Of a stretch of 64,000 nt of DNA, positions 12,001-23,534 are shown piece after piece. Below the pieces are notes generated by a model. The model did no database searches. It saw only the letters and a list, made by a program, of their open reading frames with translations, and had not been told where the DNA came from. Origin of the DNA: Macrotis lagotis. Lineage: Eukaryota > Chordata > Mammalia > Peramelemorphia > Peramelidae. The first letter of the stretch is position 1. The number at the start of each line of letters is the position of its first letter. The translations under genes were made by a program, and so were the position numbers. The stretch lies in NCBI RefSeq assembly GCF_037893015.1, contig NC_133665.1:37072246-37136245 (forward strand), written 5' to 3'.

Positions 12001-12149
12001 GAACCTTCTCTTTTTCTTGATGGGATCTATAGTTTGAATGTCAGAGTAGAAGCTTCATTTATCTATGGTAGGGAAAAGCTCCCAGGAGTATGTTAGCTTC
12101 ACATCACCATCTTGGCTCTACCCCAGAAGTCTTTTTTAATAAAATGTTA

Positions 12150-12560
12150 ATCCTGCAATTCAAGGTCCTGTATAAAATAACTCCAATATACCTTTCTAGT
12201 CCCATCTCATTCTGTTCAGCCTCCACTCTTGTCCTCCCTCTCATGTTTCAATGATTTTGTTCATAAGGCTTCCTAAACTTCAATGAATTCCCTTAACTGA
12301 CATTTCTAGCTGTTTAAGTTCCTCTCTTTTATGAGGCCCCACTCCGGTGCCCTCTCCTCAATGAATTCTTTTCAATTTATATAGTTCAAAGTGATTTTTT
12401 GCTTCTAAATTTATCATAGCATTTTCCCTGGATCCACTATTCTACTTTTCATTATAACTATTTTACTTCCATTTGATTCTAAGCTCTTGAGGATAGGATC
12501 TATATCTACATTTGTCTTCCTTAAGACATACATAGGACTTGCACATAGTTGGCACCCTCT
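12150..12560 (+). mobile_element. L2 LINE, 3' end
   Basis: Sense L2 3' sequence: 'aattcaaggtcctgtataaa', 'tttctagtcccatctcattc', then 'aagctcttgaggataggatc' and 'gacttgcacatagttgg'. L1-A1 lies immediately upstream and probably inserted into or beside it. Confidence 0.7.
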
Positions 12561-14049
12561 TTTCTCCCATGTCCTCCTCTCAATTGATTGATCTGCTTTG
12601 ATTCTATCCCATTTAATGCTCTCTACCAAATTCCCTTTGGCTATGGCATCAGTGGTGAAAGAATTAAGTAGTTGCCAATAACCATAGCAGCACCAGCATC
12701 AATGTGCCCAGTAGCAGAGCCAGGGATGTTTATTCTGAAGTCTCATTGGATAGTTAGTTGCCCATTTGAATACTGATTAGTCTGCCCCTCACTCTAATCT
12801 TTTCCAAGAGGCTTATTTAAGTAAACCAAGCCAACTGGAAGGCACCTACCTCAATATTCACTTTTAAAAGTTCAATGTGGTTCCTGAAAATAAAAAAAAA
12901 ATAAAAATAAACCTGAAGAGTTAAGAAACTGACAATGCCCTCTCTGCCCAATTTTTTAGACTATAAAGTAGGTGTATTCAGAGAAATGGGCAACAGTTTG
13001 AGTCCATTCTCATTTTCACCAAGCAGGTGGCCACATGTGATTTCAAGCCATGCAGAGACAGAGCCTCCTTTAGGCTAAGCTACACCATAAAAATAGAAGC
13101 AGCAATATATAGAAGACACCTAATTATGTCAACCAAGTAACAACTGGGCCTCATTTTCATGTGAAAAAAAAAATGTGTTTTAGAAAATCATAGCTGAAGG
13201 CTTTGCAAAAACAGTACGCTGTCACTTCAAATACAAGTCACATCAGGTCTCCTGGTCTTTGGTATAATACTAGACCCAGGGGACTGATCAGTTTAAAGAG
13301 AGAAACTAGTGAGCCCCAGGCAAAAAAATAATGCAAAGCAATACTAATTCACACTCTCAAATAGCATGAGCCAGCATACCACCCCCTCCCTACTTCTTAT
13401 CCATCTCTATGTCATCGATGCCCACCCCCTCTGTCTACCCTCCTTCTTCCTTTAAAAAAAATCTTCTTAGTTGATAATACAACTTCAGGAGATGATTGTT
13501 ATTCCCCTAAACATGAGCTTAAGTCAGAAAATCCCTGGTAGCAGAAACAAAACAGTACATATTTATCCTGAGTAAATGTGAATGCATTATGGAAATGAGC
13601 TCAAGTTAGTCATCTGCCTCACAGGTGAGCTTCATCAGGACCACCAAGAATGTGGTCTAGCCCAGAACATGATTAAAGGGATTAAATGTGTTGCAGTTAG
13701 TTCCTCCACACCTTATCTCAAGACACTGTAGCCACTTGAGCCATAAATATACCTTAGGAGTAACATCTGCTGGTTTTAGCAAGGTAGTCATCATTCCCTC
13801 ATTGAAATCAAATGCCTAGAGTCTTTAAAATTTAATTTAATTTTAATTGGTTATTTCTTTACTTCCATAGTTCCTCCCCATCCTCCTTCCCAGTGTATCC
13901 ACCCTCCAGCCATCCTCCTCTCACACCCCCAGTCATAAGTTAAATGATCTCATACTTTCACTAGATAGAAGGGTCTTGAGAACTGATCTATGTGTGTGTG
14001 CTTTGTGGAGTGTTGGGGGAAAGAAGGGGTAAAAGGGTTCAAAAGGGAA
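12561..14049. other. Unique sequence, no gene seen
   Basis: Repeat-poor sequence. Nothing with coding character is visible, and no complete SINE or LINE is recognised. Pyrimidine-rich stretches near 13,380-13,450 and 13,860-13,930 are simple sequence. Confidence 0.5.
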
Positions 14050-14700
14050 ATCATCAGGAATAATGAGGCAGTTTTACAGCTTCCACTAAAGCAAGGGAGC
14101 AAAGGACCCTTTCAGACTGGGTGTCCCAGCTTCCTAGCTAAACAGCTGGTCATGGAGAGCTGCAAGCAAATTACTTTGACAAGGCTGGGCCCCTTGTAGG
14201 AGTTCAAGGGTTTTGGCCACTAGGTCAGCAGCTGCCAATCAAGCAGACAGAAAAAAGCTGCTCATTGAGCCTGTGATTTCTACCTAGGCCGCAATTATCC
14301 CTGACTATTCCTGTACCTCAGCAGCTCCTCTGATTAAACCTGCCTCCCTTTTACATCTCTTTCAGAGTGCGCTTCACACACTAATTAGTTGCCTGCTCTC
14401 CACTGAGATGTCAGACCCTCAGTCAATTTATCTCTATTTCAGCCTGCTCAGAGTGACTTTCCCAGTTATCAAAATTTAATCATGCCTTCAAAAATGTTGA
14501 AAAGTGGTCATTAGAGGCAAAAGGCCACAGGATACAATATTCATTTTTCTCTATCTTCCAGTCACCCAGCTGGCATCTATAATGGATATCCTGGGGGCTG
14601 TGAGAACACGGTGATTTATGCAACCTCGCTCCTGCTCTCACTGTGGTGCACCAGACTGCTTAAAAGAACAGGTTTTAACAAGGTCTGAGGTGGGAGGACA
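14050..14700. other. Repeat-free block, candidate conserved non-coding element
   Basis: A ~650 bp stretch with balanced base composition and no recognisable repeat. It has clustered homeodomain-like cores, for example 'ctaattag' near 14,381, 'gattaaacc' near 14,332 and 'tttaatcatg' near 14,476. There is no open frame of note. Calling it regulatory is inference from repeat depletion and motif density only. Confidence 0.3.
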
Positions 14701-15674
14701 TTAATCATGGCAGCATTGTATGTGGAAAAGGGTGCTGTGTAGTCAGAAGAACCCCTCCAGCAGGGCAGTTAGATTTTTTTTTTACCACCTTCTCGGTGAT
14801 AAAGGAGAGTTTGACAATTGATTAGACCTTTCTGTAACCTTGCAGTCCTGTGAAATGATGAGAGAGAGGGAGAGAGAAAGAAAGAGGGAGAGAGTGATTC
14901 TCATACTGACGGTTTTAAATGTGCAATAACTTTATGATTCTTGACTGAAACTGGCTATCAAAATCAGTCCCAACTCAATACTCTCTAAAAAAGAAGATCA
15001 TTCTTGGAATAAGAGCCCTTTCAGCTGGATATGTCAGAGCCAATCACAGGCACTGGTGGTCCTGCAGTGACTCGAATGCCTGCCTGCCTGCCACATACAG
15101 TGGGATCTTGATAAAAATCACATCTGATAAATTCACCTTGGCCTGCCTGTATCACACTAAAGAAGATTTTAGGTCAAAATCAACAATGATGAATGGAAAT
15201 CTACTAGTAATGGGAGATTACTCATTTAACCTTCTTCCCCTTTTGTTTTTGAGGCCCACATCTGGTATGGTTCTTTCCCTTGGCTCAGTCTTCTCCCAGA
15301 AAGTGGGGCATGCTCCCCCAGGCCCATTATAGGTAGATAATATAGATGATCCTTCTTTCTCCCTTTTCTTATGCAGGCACTCAATCAGATAGATTCTATC
15401 CTGATTCAGTTTGCTGCTATTCTGAACAGGACTTGTTTCTCAGTCTAGATGTTACAAAGTTATTTGTGAGGTGACTATAGAACTTTAACCAGAAATGCCT
15501 TATGGTAAATAGAGTCCTTCTCTCATCACTAATCCTGGTCTTCTATGTTATATATGTCTTTGTACATGTATGCATGAAGTAGTATTTATGTCAGAAAAGA
15601 CATACTGGGGCATATGGATGACCAGTTCATCTAAGAAAAGGAACACGTGCTGTTCTAGGTCTGAAAGAGACAGA

Positions 15675-15880
15675 CATGGCGAGAGATAGAGAGGAAAGAG
15701 GAGAAGGAGGGAAGGAAGGAAGGAAGGAAGGAAGGAAGGAAGGAAGGAAGGAAGGAAGGAAGGAAGGGAGGGAGAGAGGGAGGAAAGGAGGGAAGAAAGG
15801 AAGAAAAGAGGGAGGAAAAAAAGGAAGGAAGGAGAGAGAGAGAGGGAAGGAGGGAGGGAAAAAAGAAAAAAATTTCCAAG
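15675..15880. repeat. (GGAA)n microsatellite
   Basis: A near-pure GGAA tract at about 15,706-15,767 is followed by degenerate GGGA/GGAAA purine sequence. The overlapping long 'open frames' on both strands are a by-product of the low-complexity repeat. Confidence 0.95.
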
Positions 15881-16129
15881 AGTTCTTGCCATCAAGTACT
15901 TTACATTCTAATAATGTATGTCTGGGAGGAGATGATGTGCATGGTGATGTATAGAAACATCAAAGAGTGGATAGACAACTAGATTTTGTGCATGTGAGAT
16001 GAAGACCATCCAAAGCCTTTGGTTTTATCCTTGTTTTACTGACTAGCTGAGTGAAATCACCTCTCTGAATTTCATCTACTCTCTCCAAAATAAAAAAAAA
16101 AATATATTGGATAGAAAAGAATGTAATAA

Positions 16130-16240
16130 ACAGTCATTTTGTGCCAAGCACTATATTGAAAACTGGGGCACTAAAGGAAAAGCAAAATACAAAATAGTCC
16201 CCACTTTCAAGAGTTTACATTCTAATTACAGAAGATGACA
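16130..16240 (-). repeat. L2 3' end fragment
   Basis: Antisense L2 tail: 'ttttgtgccaagcactatat' followed by 'caagagtttacattctaatt', matching the reverse complement of the L2 end ('gtgccaggcactgtgct ... ctcaaggagcttacattct'). Confidence 0.65.
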
Positions 16241-16399
16241 GAAATAGGATTCAGCTTCAAGGCAGAAGAAAGGCCCCAGGGCCCTTGAGGCTAAATGATA
16301 AGGTGGATTGACAAATCCCTAAGTTCTTCCAATACAACAGCAATTTGAGTGTAACACCCCAGAGTCCTAGGGGCATAGTAGCAGAATGGATCAAAGACT

Positions 16400-16590
16400 G
16401 GGGTACCTAGGTAGTGTAGTGGAGAGTGTGTCAGGTCTGAAGACAGTAAGACTCATTTTCTTGAGTTCAAATCCAGCTTCAGACACTTACTAGCATGGCA
16501 AATCAGCAACAGGATTTTTTCCAAAAAATCCCATATGGGGTCATGAAGAGTCTTGAAGAAATGATTGATGATTGACTGTCTAGTTATTGT
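16400..16590 (+). mobile_element. tRNA SINE
   Basis: The head 'ggggtacctaggtagtgtag' is followed by the B box in 'gagttcaaatccagcttcag'. The tail module contains 'caacaggattttttccaaaa' and 'ggggtcatgaagagtc'. That tail is shared with the SINE at 33,812-34,022 and differs from the 'ccttgcaaaaacct' subfamily. Confidence 0.75.
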
Positions 16591-17103
16591 GAATGTTACA
16601 GTATTCTCAGTCACAAGGGATAGAAAAATGGAGTAGATTTTCTAAATTCAGGATTCAAGCTTACGTGATTTAATGCTACTTGAGGTCATCTAGTGATTAC
16701 TTCAATGCTGAAAGAGAAAGGACATAAAAAATAAATTAGACCTAAAAAGAAAGACTCCTGAATAATCACTTAGTAATTCTGAAGAGTTATTTGTCTATCT
16801 TCTTTGGCAGCTAATTAAGACAAAAATACCAAGCATTGTCAGCAATCTCTCTTCTATACTGAAGTCCTTTACTTCTCTTGTTGCTTATTGCCAAGTATTC
16901 TCCAAGAAACCATCATACAGAATACCAGCTGTTGTTATGTAATAAATTTGAAATTCACTACTCTTATTTGCATGCATTGTAAAAGATGAAAAAGCTTGGA
17001 TAAATCTGGAAGAATGTAATCCCAGTATCTCTTGGGACCACCAAACCACAAGTGTTTAACAATACACAGATATGTACATAATAGGACACTCAAAGGTACA
17101 TAC

Positions 17104-17166
17104 ATTCGAGTATGTATGTATAACATACATACATACATGCATACATACATACATACATACATACCT
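17104..17166. repeat. (CATA)n microsatellite with inverted arm
   Basis: A 'tatgtatgtata' arm is followed by a (CATA)n run to 17,164, so the locus can fold back on itself. Confidence 0.9.
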
Positions 17167-17269
17167 CCCATTATCTTTACTACCATTACAAGCAAATCAT
17201 TACTCTCAGTCAGGGATTATCAGGCCTATATGCTTAATTTCAAGCCAGTTTCCCTCCATTCCAAACTCA

Positions 17270-17515
17270 TTAAACTCTACCCTCTCTACTTCTTCCTTAC
17301 TCCATGGTATTCCATAATCCTGCCTAGTCAGTATACGTTCAGGAAAAGCACACTAATTCCTATGATTGACCTCAGTCGAAATCACCATTGGAAACACTCA
17401 ATAGAATATAAGTTCCTTGAGGACAAGGATTGTTTCATTTCCATCTCTGTATTCTCAAAATCTAAAATAGTATCTTAACGCTTAGCAAGTTCTCATAAAT
17501 GCTTGTGGAATGAAT
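17270..17515 (+). repeat. L2 3' end fragment
   Basis: The end 'aagttccttgaggacaagga' followed by 'taaatgcttgtggaatgaat' is a sense L2 tail. The part before 17,390 is more diverged. Confidence 0.65.
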
Positions 17516-17932
17516 TAAAATATTCAAATATTTGCTGAATCTCTGATAGAGATATCATATAAATAGACATTTTAGACTAAGACATTTCTGAGTTCCTTAA
17601 ATCTAAGCATTTTTGTTCTAATACATATAACTTTAAAATAAAAATCATATACATCAAGTGAAAGCTCAACATAAATAATTTTGAAATTTTCAGCAATTTG
17701 GGTTTATCTGTACAAATGTCTTTGCTAATTAATGGGCACAAATAAGAGTTGATTCTTTTTCTTTTTAATTACAAAGCTATAAATTTTTAAAACTGTATTT
17801 ATATAAGGAAAGTATTTTTATAGCAAGCATTAGTCTACCATCTTAACTACAGTGAACTTTTTTCTTATTTATCTTTGATGATATAAACTTTCGATTAAAA
17901 TGAGGGCAGAATCACTGTGTATATGTATATAC

Positions 17933-17955
17933 CATATATATATAGAGAGAGAGAG

Positions 17956-18005
<50 letters not shown>
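17933..18005. repeat. (TA)/(GA)/(GATA)n microsatellite
   Basis: TA repeats pass into GA and then about a dozen GATA units ending at 18,004. Confidence 0.95.
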
Positions 18006-18006
<1 letters not shown>

Positions 18007-18069
18007 GGTATATACATACACATATATGCATTATACCATATACATGGTATGTTGTCTTACTCTATTATA

Positions 18070-18165
18070 ATATAATCTCTTTGAAAACTGGTGTTTGTTT
18101 CATTCATCTCCTGCCCTAGAGCTCCTGGTACATAATAAGAGCTTAATATATAATTATTGATTGAT
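18070..18165 (+). repeat. L2 3' end fragment
   Basis: 'ctctttgaaaactggtgttt' followed by 'ctggtacataataagagctt' and 'attattgattgatta' is a diverged L2 terminus. Confidence 0.6.
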
Positions 18166-18169
18166 TAAG

Positions 18170-18290
18170 TGACTTGTTGAAGGGTTCACAGACATTAAAT
18201 ACCAAAGGCAAGAATGAAACCTTAGCCCTATTTTTCAGTTTAGAACCAAGCCTGCCCCACTCTACTACACTACCTACCTTCCTAGGGCAT
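18170..18290 (-). repeat. MIR-type fragment
   Basis: Antisense MIR pattern: 'agtgacttgttgaagggttc' then 'aatgaaaccttagccc'. Diverged. Confidence 0.4.
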
Positions 18291-18409
18291 TCTGATATAG
18301 AAATAGGAATACTTTTCACATGTTTAAGACTCAATCAAGGAGACAGAATGATACTCCTGAAGCTGAATAGGATGGGGAAATCAGGAAATTGCGTATAGAA
18401 CAAGTGTTG

Positions 18410-18570
18410 TAATGGAAAGAGCATTGGATCTATGAGTCAGATCTGGATTCTAATCAGTTAAGCCTTAATATTCTATGACCTTCAGGGTATTACAGCTTCT
18501 CTTGACTTTTTACTTACCTCACTTATAAACTGAGAGCAGTCGCCTAGACAATCTCTTAAGAGCTACCTCT
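18410..18570 (+). repeat. MIR-type SINE relic
   Basis: Sense pattern 'gaaagagcattggatctatg', 'agtcagatctggattctaat' and 'ataaactgagagcag' matches the MIR/THER head, B box and CORE order. Confidence 0.5.
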
Positions 18571-19305
18571 TAACAACAAAATCTGTCTTCTATTCTGTTT
18601 TGCCACTATTTATCTGACCTAGGTCAAATCATTCTATTTTGATGGTTTCAGTTTCATGGCATTTTAGAGATGGAAGAGAGTTTATTGTGATCACCCTAAC
18701 CCAAGTTATTGACAAAGAGTCTGCCCAGAACTATTATTCTAGACCACAGCATCCTTTTTCCTGGACATCAACTTGTATGGGGACAATTTTGTCTTCATTA
18801 AGGACTACAGTGTCTAGATTCAAAAAAAAATTTGTTTGGATCTAGAGTCGGTTAGCCACTTTACAAAAAAGGCTTTCCAACAATTACTTTATTTTTCTCT
18901 TCTTTTTTTCTCTCAATTCAATAAGCCCAGCTCACACCTATAGAGATGTATGAAAGCTATAATTTTCATTAAGAAATTCATATGGATATTCAAGAAAAGT
19001 TACGCAGATTCTGAAATGAAAGTACAGACAATTAAACTAAAGCTCATTGGTTATTTGTTTCTGACTGATAGTTTTATATTAGAAATATGTTAATGTGATG
19101 ATTGAATAACCACAACAGAAAATTGTTTTGATCCTAGATATAAAGTGCTTGCTCTTGTGTCTCATAGACACAATGTCTATTTTTCCTTCTTGATGTACAG
19201 ATTAAAACAATGCTAGTAATCATTGACATTGGGTTTACATTAGCATAGCAGAGGAAAGTCATTGTTTTCCTATTATAATTAAAACTTCCTCAATGTATTG
19301 TTTCC
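18571..19305. other. Unique sequence, no feature seen
   Basis: No repeat family or coding signal is recognised. The one ORF (18,639-18,845) has no recognisable protein similarity. Confidence 0.45.
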
Positions 19306-19309
19306 ATTA

Positions 19310-19405
19310 CTACAATGTGAGTTTCTTCAGAGCATAGACCAATCTTCCTTTCCTGTGTATTACCCGAACCCAGCAAATTCTTGGTGCATAATAAGAGCTT
19401 CATTC
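19310..19405 (+). repeat. L2 3' end fragment
   Basis: 'aatgtgagtttcttcagagc' then 'ttggtgcataataagagctt' matches the L2 terminus. Confidence 0.55.
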
Positions 19406-19639
19406 TTCATATGGGTAATATAAGTACTTCTGTTTCCAAATATGTTATACAAAAAAGTCCACTCCCTTTTTTGTAGTAATTATTCAGAAAACCGCCACAC
19501 TACTTGCCTAGTTCTAGTTAAGTATAAGTCAACATTTGAAAGTCTTGATAGTTTAAATAATTAAGTTTTTAAACTCTAAGCTATGTACCAAAATTTTATT
19601 GAACTAAAAATGAATAAATGAATGAATGAAAATCATTTA

Positions 19640-19715
19640 ATACATACTTACAATGTGACAAGTACTAGGGATCTAAATAGGATTTAAAGAAGCTCACACT
19701 CTAATTGTGGAAGAA
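19640..19715 (-). repeat. L2 3' end fragment
   Basis: 'caatgtgacaagtactaggg' then 'agctcacactctaattg' is an antisense L2 tail. Confidence 0.5.
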
Positions 19716-19794
19716 TAAAGGGTTAAAGGTCCTAATATGCAAATGATGCATTTTTTAAGGAGGAATAAATTAGATGAATGATAATAATAATAAT

Positions 19795-19960
19795 AACAAT
19801 TATTTATATAGCACTTTAAAAATAAAATTCTACTATTTTAATCCAATTTTCATGTGATGAGATGCAGACCTAAGCAAATGGAGGAAAATAACTCTCCCAA
19901 GGTCATACACTTACTGAGAATGGATTTGGTTTTCTGAGATGCAGTGACTTTTTCTAAAAT
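19795..19960 (-). repeat. MIR-type SINE relic
   Basis: The antisense tail 'tatttatatagcactttaaa' and the CORE stretch 'ctctcccaaggtcatacact' are visible. Confidence 0.55.
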
Positions 19961-19984
19961 TTCTTACCTACTTATATTCCACAA

Positions 19985-20095
19985 AAAGTTTTTATTAAGC
20001 ACTGCTATGTCCTGAGATGTGTACAAGGTGCTGAATGATATATAAAGTATAAGGCATGACCCTGTGCTCAAAGAGCTAATAACCTATTTATATAG
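19985..20095 (-). repeat. L2 3' end fragment
   Basis: 'tttttattaagcactgctat', 'aaggtgctgaatgat' and 'gtgctcaaagagctaataac' follow the order of the antisense L2 terminus. Confidence 0.6.
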
Positions 20096-20231
20096 TAATT
20101 TATCAATAATGATTTCAGTTACCATTTTATTCTTTGTAGAACTATGTGTATCAGATCTGAGTACTGAATACTCTCTTCAGACAATGTGCCTCCCTTGTAT
20201 GTGTTAAAAACTATGGAATAAGGCAAGTTAA

Positions 20232-20420
20232 CTTGGGATCCATGGACCTCTTCAGAGGTCCAGTGATAGACTGGAGGAGGGGAACTGTGAACCAGGTTAG
20301 GAAAAAAAGATGTATCTTTGTTTTCATTAAACTACAGCATTTGCTTTATATTATAATTTTTAAAAATATTATTACAAAAGGGGAAAGATATAACTATACT
20401 GCCAAGGAATCAAGGAGATA
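20232..20420 (+). repeat. DNA-transposon-like repeat, 'ccatgaac' family
   Basis: 'gggatccatggacctcttca' followed by 'ttttcattaaactacagcat' resembles the copies at 25,645-25,850 and 45,393-45,768. I recall the family as a non-autonomous hAT-type mammalian element; the class assignment is uncertain. Confidence 0.4.
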
Positions 20421-20682
20421 CAAAAAAAAATTAACACCTCTATATGAAAACCTATGATATATGTAACTTTAGTGATAATCTTGTTCAATAACCTGCTGAG
20501 AAATGACCTCAAGTGAGAAAAATATTGTTATGAAAAGTATCCAATAGTGTAATGAGGCATATTCTATACTATTCTTCCCCACCCTCAAAAAGGGATTCTT
20601 TATTGATAGTGTGGCTTTCTAAATACTCTCATAAATAGATTTACAAAGTGTATCAATTTCTGGAGGCATGCTACAGGAAGAA

Positions 20683-20857
20683 TGGTCTGATTATTCAGAC
20701 TAGAAAAAACATGATAGAAAGAAAATACATATTGCCAAACTGCTGACATATATCTGGACAGACAGACTTAGATTGGTCTGATTATGCAGAAGAGAAAAAC
20801 ATGATAGATAGAAAATACATATTGCCAAACTGATGACATATATCTGGACAGGCAACC
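20683..20857. repeat. Two-copy 91 bp tandem duplication
   Basis: The unit starting 'tggtctgattattcag' at 20,683 recurs as 'tggtctgattatgcag' at 20,774. Both contain 'aaaatacatattgccaaact' and 'gacatatatctggacag', with a few substitutions between them. The 91 bp period follows directly from the coordinates. It is not part of a recognised repeat family. Confidence 0.9.
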
Positions 20858-21680
20858 TTTTAGTTAGACCATTAAAATCTTGGAAAAGCACAGTACACAT
20901 GGACTTGGGTCCATAATTGAATATAATAAAGAGACTAAACTGAATCACCTTTGGAAAACCATGCAGACCTTGCAATAACCCCCATTTTTAGTACCATTAA
21001 AATCAAAAATAATATTCTCTCAAGACTATTATATGTACTAATTATGAAATGCCATAGTTCAGTAATATCAAAATTATCAATAAACCAAAGAGTAATAGAC
21101 AGATATAGGGTGGGCAAAAAATAGACTGTAACTTATTGTTAATGATCATTTGTACATGAAAAGAGGAATAAAAAGACATAATTAAACACATACATGACTG
21201 GAAAAATAAGTAATTTTTTTCATATAATCACAAGCAGATAATCAAATGGACTTCTTAAGTATTACAATGGCAACCTCAAGATATTAAAAAAAAACAAAAC
21301 AAAGGAAGTCCCTTTGAATCCATTGAATGGATCATCCCAGTAGTACATGTGGAAAGTGATGGTCAGAATTTGTAAAGAATGAGAAAGTGTGATAGCCAGG
21401 TGTTGCTTGAATATACAATATTAGATAGTATATCCATACTGATAAAATCAATGGTATTTCCCCCAAAAATTTCTGATATAACTCTATAAATGAAGGTGTA
21501 CAATTAGAAGAGGATATATTTTAAATTGATTTTCTTGTGAAATTGATGAGTTTGTATGCATCCATCTACCTGATCATTTTTGTGACTATTTCTAATTCAT
21601 ATTTACAAGTCAGATAGTAAGGGTTTGGGATATGGTCACAGAACAGAGCAAAATGGACTTGTCCATACAGGGATTGAATT
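20858..21680. other. Unique sequence, no feature seen
   Basis: AT-rich sequence without recognised repeats. The minus-strand frame at 20,700-21,117 reads partly through the tandem duplication and has no recognisable domain. Confidence 0.45.
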
Positions 21681-21683
21681 TGT

Positions 21684-21727
<44 letters not shown>
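21684..21727. repeat. (CA)n microsatellite
   Basis: About 22 uninterrupted CA units. Confidence 0.97.
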
Positions 21728-21728
<1 letters not shown>

Positions 21729-21994
21729 TAAAGACATACTGAAAATATAATTCAAAGACTAAAGTGAGATTTGGGAATCTCCATAGATTTAATTCTACTT
21801 CTCTTCAGATCTAAGTAATTCCAATAAGTACTGGTTAGAATCCATCTATTATCTTATTAATTTTCTTGTGAATACAATTTTTTAATTTGATAATATATTT
21901 CAGTGAAAGACTAAAGTTTACTTTTTAATTAATGAAGAATGAATAAATTTGATAGCTACAATTTAGAACTCCAAATTACTCATTTGGAGTTTTT

Positions 21995-22153
21995 CCTTTT
22001 TTTTTTAAAGGTTTTTGCAAGGCTAATGTTAAGTGGCTTGCCCAAAGGCCACACAGCAAGGTAATTATTAAGTATCTGAGGCCAGATTTGAACGCAGGTA
22101 CTCCTGACTCCAGGGCCCAGTGCTCTATCCACTGAGCCACCTAGCTGCCCCTA
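21995..22153 (-). mobile_element. Young tRNA/CORE SINE (WSINE1-like)
   Basis: The antisense element runs from the tail 'aaaggtttttgcaaggcta' through 'aagtggcttgcccaaaggcc' and 'ccagatttgaacgcagg' to the head 'gagccacctagctgcccc'. A perfect 13 bp duplication 'atttggagttttt' flanks it at 21,982-21,994 and 22,154-22,166, consistent with L1-type target-primed insertion. Confidence 0.92.
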
Positions 22154-22181
22154 ATTTGGAGTTTTTTAAAGTTTATGTTTT

Positions 22182-22370
22182 ATATGACATAATGGATAGA
22201 GGATTAGCTTAGGAGTCAAGTAGACCTGGTTTCAAATTTGCCTCTGACACATCAGATGAGTAAACCACTTAACTTTTCAGGGCCCCTCGGAAGTTTTAAA
22301 GATTACAAATTACAGGTGAGTTACCAATCTGTATCAGTGGAAAGCATTTTCATCCTAGGAGTTTTCCAGA
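22182..22370 (+). mobile_element. Older tRNA SINE, different tail
   Basis: The head 'cataatggatagaggattag', 'gagtcaagtagacctggttt' and a tail module 'aagattacaaattacagg' then 'gtatcagtggaaagcatt' identify a second marsupial SINE subfamily, also seen at 22,915-23,100. Confidence 0.6.
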
Positions 22371-22914
22371 TTGGAAATAATCTAGAATAATGAAATTACT
22401 TCAAAAATAAAAAGGAAAAACAACTTTTGTTCTCAACAAATAATGGAAATATTGTTAGTGCACATTTGAGCTATTAAACATTTAATTTACACATTGTTTA
22501 ATAAGGTATTTTTTGTCTAAGAAATACTCAGTAGAGGGCTTTAATTTTTACATTTTTTATTCTAGGAGATGCATGTAAAGCTAATTGTTTTCCCCTTATT
22601 TCTATAACCCACCTTTCTGAAACTTGATTGGTCAGGAGTCTTCTCCTTTTTTCTAGCAGAGTCCATGAACCTGATGGGAGAGAGTCTGTCTACAAAAGAT
22701 CCCATGACCTTATTTTCTTCCCTTCCTCCCTCCCTAAACTAATGAAGACAAACAAACAAAAAACCAATTATCCTAATATGCTTTACAGTGTCGCAGATAA
22801 TAATTCATCTCAAACATTTCATGCGTAGAAGAATACAAAGATAAGAAATTATGTCTCACTCGTTTAATATTGAAGAATTTTGTAGTTTTTATGGATAGGG
22901 AGCAAGAGGTGATC

Positions 22915-23100
22915 TGTTGGGTAGCAGATAGATAGCCAAGCTTGGAAGCCAGGATGATCTCATGAACTCTCTGATAATAAGCAAATCACTTCATTTCTTA
23001 GCATCTCAAGTAATTAGGTAAAAATTATATCAGTGTTGCCTGAACTAGTTTAGTGGAAAGAGCTTACATGAAATCAAAGATCAGGATTAAAAAGGAAAAT
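22915..23100 (+). repeat. Diverged tRNA SINE
   Basis: 'cttggaagccaggatgatct', 'aagcaaatcacttcatttct' and 'tagtggaaagagcttacatg' follow the layout of the SINE at 22,182-22,370, with more divergence. Confidence 0.5.
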
Positions 23101-23117
23101 CTTTAGTATATTCTAAA

Positions 23118-23205
23118 TTCCCCCATCAGATTATAAGTTCCTTGAGGTCAGGAATATTATCTGGTTTATATTTGTACTTCCCACAACTGTGCATTCTACC
23201 ATGTT
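23118..23205 (+). repeat. L2 3' end fragment
   Basis: 'attataagttccttgaggtc' followed by 'ttatatttgtacttcccaca' is a sense L2 3' UTR fragment. Confidence 0.55.
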
Positions 23206-23271
23206 AAATAGAGAGAGGGAGGAATGAGTGATTCCTATCCTAAAGAACTTGGAAGGGAGCAAGATAGGTCA

Positions 23272-23272
23272 A

Positions 23273-23318
<46 letters not shown>

Positions 23319-23319
23319 G
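23272..23319. repeat. (ATCT)n microsatellite
   Basis: About 11 uninterrupted ATCT units, the complement of GATA. Confidence 0.97.
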
Positions 23320-23359
23320 AACCACTTTAGAATGTGAAATTTAAGAAATAGAGTTGACA

Positions 23360-23490
23360 TTTATAATAATGCCTTGGATATTTGCCTAGCACTTTTCAGA
23401 TATTATCTCATACTCCTAATATACCTATAAAGTGGAAGCTATTTTTTCCCCCATCCATTTTTTATTCACTGTGGAAGAAATTAAATGACA
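23360..23490 (-). repeat. MIR-type fragment
   Basis: 'tgcctagcacttttcagata' then 'attatctcatactcctaata' and 'gaagaaattaaatgacatcc' follow the antisense MIR tail-to-CORE order. Confidence 0.5.
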
Positions 23491-23534
23491 TCCATATTCA
23501 CACTCTTACTTTAAGTCTGAGATTCTTACTAATT

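Larger units (their letters stand above)
6320..12124 (-). mobile_element. L1-A1: L1 with 5' end present but ORF2 endonuclease half deleted
   Basis: A minus-strand L1. Its poly(A) side is at 6,320-6,345, and its 5' end is at 12,124, where the complement reads 'ggggtagagccaagatgg'. In element order it holds the 5' UTR, ORF1 (about 12,000 to 9,840, with coiled coil), a long inter-ORF region, then ORF2 from just upstream of the RT domain to its C-terminus, and the 3' UTR. The RT catalytic FADD box is encoded near 8,440-8,466 and is followed soon after by an in-frame stop. The endonuclease region present in L1-A2 (about 56,910-58,260) is absent; the join lies near 9,115-9,140. A truncated L1-B is nested at 10,740-11,472. 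All frames are broken, so it is inactive. Confidence 0.85.

Noticed and set aside
15548-15954. Ser/Leu/Pro-rich or Gly/Lys/Arg-rich open frames
   Set aside because: They are translations of the GGAA microsatellite in different frames.
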